A stretch of 17,063 nt of DNA. Origin: Actinomycetes bacterium (GTDB lineage Bacteria; Actinomycetota; Actinomycetes; Actinomycetales; Cellulomonadaceae). The position numbers and the translations under genes were made by a program. This document shows positions 16,037 through 17,063 of the stretch, one piece after another. The stretch covers positions 1 through 17,063 of the forward strand of contig JAJYTJ010000078.1 in assembly GCA_021793115.1 (NCBI GenBank), in the 5' to 3' direction. How positions within the stretch are numbered: the first letter of the stretch is position 1; every line of letters begins with the position of its first letter. The notes below the pieces were generated by a model. The model did no database searches, had not been told where the DNA came from, and saw only the letters and a program-made list of their open reading frames with translations.

Positions 16037-16074
16037 GGGCCGGCCATGGGACGGCGCTTCTCCGGAACTGCTCG

Positions 16075-16806
16075 ATGCGTCACGGATGGCGGGCTGCGGC
16101 CCCGGGGCACGCAGGCGGTCTCCCGATCGGCTGCGACGACGCCGCGTGCTGCGTCGACGGCGCGAAGTCGGCATCGCGACCGGGCCCGCGGCGCCCGGCC
16201 AGGGACTCGCCTGACCGATGTCGGCCGCTGCTCGACTCGCGGCGGAACGCCGCCACGCACACGGGCATCGCCGACGGGCAGGCGAGTGCCGCGGTGCCGC
16301 CTCCCGCCGCGGACTCGGTGGACGCTCCGACGCCGCACGCGCTCGACGGCGTCGTCATCAACAGCAAGGGCATCGGCAACGACGACCCGGGCGATGTGCA
16401 CGTAGCCGTCTCCCTGGACTTCCCGTGCCCGTACTGCGCCAAGGTCGAGCAGGCGAACGGTCCGGTGCTGGAGCGGCTCATCGCGCAGGGCGGTGTGACC
16501 GTCGTCTACCACCCGCTGGCTGTCCTCGACCGGTTCAGCACGAACACCCTCGACGCCACGCGAACGGCGAACGCGGCGGCAACGGTCGCCCACGGCGCCG
16601 GTGGCCGACTGCTGCCCTTCCTGTCCGCGCTCTTCGCACACCAGCCGAAGGAGAACACGCCCGGCCTGACCGATGCCCCGATCGTCGATGCCGCCCGCGA
16701 GGCCGACGGTCTGTTCTGCCGGGGGCGCGGCGACGCTGCAACAATGAAGACTCGTTCAAGCCCTTGCCGCATCCGCTCTCCCGAGTTCTCCCACGTGCAT
16801 CGGTGA
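16075..16806 (+). pseudogene. Decayed DsbA-like thioredoxin-fold gene
   Basis: An open frame of 243 codons, of which only about 16290-16716 resembles a protein family. That part matches actinobacterial DsbA-family thioredoxin-fold proteins: a beta strand, the redox motif F-P-C-P-Y-C (CPYC, codons 118-121, both Cys present), then helix and strand segments VTVVYHPLAVLDR, N-T-L-D-A-T-R-T-A-N-A and LLPFLSALFAHQPKENTPGL. Normal members are membrane-anchored and carry a further C-terminal half ending in a cis-Pro G-T-P-T motif. Here the upstream codons 1-75 are Arg/Pro-rich with no membrane helix, and after A-R-E-A-D the frame becomes unrelated. No other frame near either end restores the missing parts. 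I therefore read it as a truncated remnant; the exact boundaries are uncertain. A short functional protein is possible but unlikely without the cis-Pro region. Confidence 0.7.
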
Positions 16807-16857
16807 CGCATGGTGGAACCGCGACGTCGGCTCTGGTGAGCCGGCCGATCCCGACCC

Positions 16858-16863
16858 AGGAGG
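16858..16863 (+). promoter_or_regulatory. Strong ribosome binding site of the DUF302 gene
   Basis: A perfect AGGAGG stands 5 nt before the ATG at 16869. It is the strongest Shine-Dalgarno site in the window and contrasts with the two leaderless-type genes nearby. Confidence 0.75.
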
Positions 16864-16868
16864 AACCG

Positions 16869-17063
16869 ATGGAATTCCAGCGCACCGCACACTTGAACGT
16901 GCCCTTCGCCGAGGCGGTGACCCGGACCCGCGAGGCGCTCGGCGCGCACGGCTTCGGCATCCTTACCGAGATCGACATGCAGGCGACGCTCCTGGCCAAG
17001 CGCGGCACCCAGATCGAGCCCTACGTCATCCTCGGAGCGTGCAACCCGGCCCTGGCCGAGGGT
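16869..17063 (+). CDS. DUF302 domain protein (5' part only)
   Basis: The first 65 codons of a gene that continues past the right edge. The sequence fits the start of DUF302 proteins: V-P-F-A-E-A-V-T-R-T-R-E-A-L (11-24), the G-F-G-I-L-T-E-I-D segment (28-36), then A-T-L-L-A-K-R-G and the highly characteristic P-Y-V-I-L-G-A-C-N-P-A-L-A (51-63). DUF302 proteins are small alpha/beta proteins of unknown function, often found in redox or metal-stress settings. There is no signal peptide. The start is secure because of the AGGAGG at 5 nt. It lies 62 nt after the end of the DsbA-like remnant; no clear promoter is seen between them. Confidence 0.9.
   Translation, partial: MEFQRTAHLNVPFAEAVTRTREALGAHGFGILTEIDMQATLLAKRGTQIEPYVILGACNPALAEG

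Noticed and set aside
16740..16745. AACAAT as a -10 box for the DUF302 gene
   Set aside because: It lacks the T-A start of the consensus and has no -35 partner at 16-18 nt.

Overview
The window is very GC-rich DNA with GTG starts, GTGA/ATGA stop-start overlaps and few TAA stops, typical of a high-GC actinomycete. The protein families present, and above all the order of the left-hand gene cluster, resemble Micrococcales (Cellulomonas-type) genomes. That genus-level placement is inference. No tRNA, rRNA, CRISPR array, transposase or phage gene was recognised.

Region 1 (1-14362, minus strand, read right to left) is one tightly packed run of seven genes. In order of transcription they are: a giant 2062-residue surface protein of Ig/cadherin-like and fibronectin III modules; a MoxR AAA+ ATPase; a DUF58 membrane protein; a TgpA-like membrane transglutaminase-fold protein; a zinc-ribbon/RDD/FHA membrane protein; a PP2C-type Ser/Thr phosphatase; and a zinc-ribbon/FHA protein that runs off the left edge. 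The last six genes overlap by 4 bp or are separated by 1-3 bp, so they are probably translationally coupled. The set combines an extracellular fibre, a MoxR-DUF58-transglutaminase assembly module and a phospho-threonine signalling module (phosphatase plus two FHA readers). A matching Ser/Thr kinase would be expected just beyond the left edge. I infer a phosphorylation-controlled cell-surface structure. This is the most interesting system in the window. Two oddities stand out: the transglutaminase domain lacks the usual catalytic Cys and Asp, and the last part of the giant gene has clearly lower GC and a cysteine-rich, apparently exchangeable tip.

Region 2 (14363-14714) is the upstream region of the giant gene, with a direct repeat of GTTCGAC one helical turn apart and weak promoter candidates.

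Region 3 (14715-17063) holds unrelated small accessory genes: a DUF1684 protein (+), a DUF1801 protein (-), a decayed DsbA-like thioredoxin-fold gene (+) and the start of a DUF302 gene (+). The DUF1684 and DUF1801 genes lack a Shine-Dalgarno sequence and each has a TANNNT box ending 6 nt before the ATG, which suggests leaderless mRNAs.
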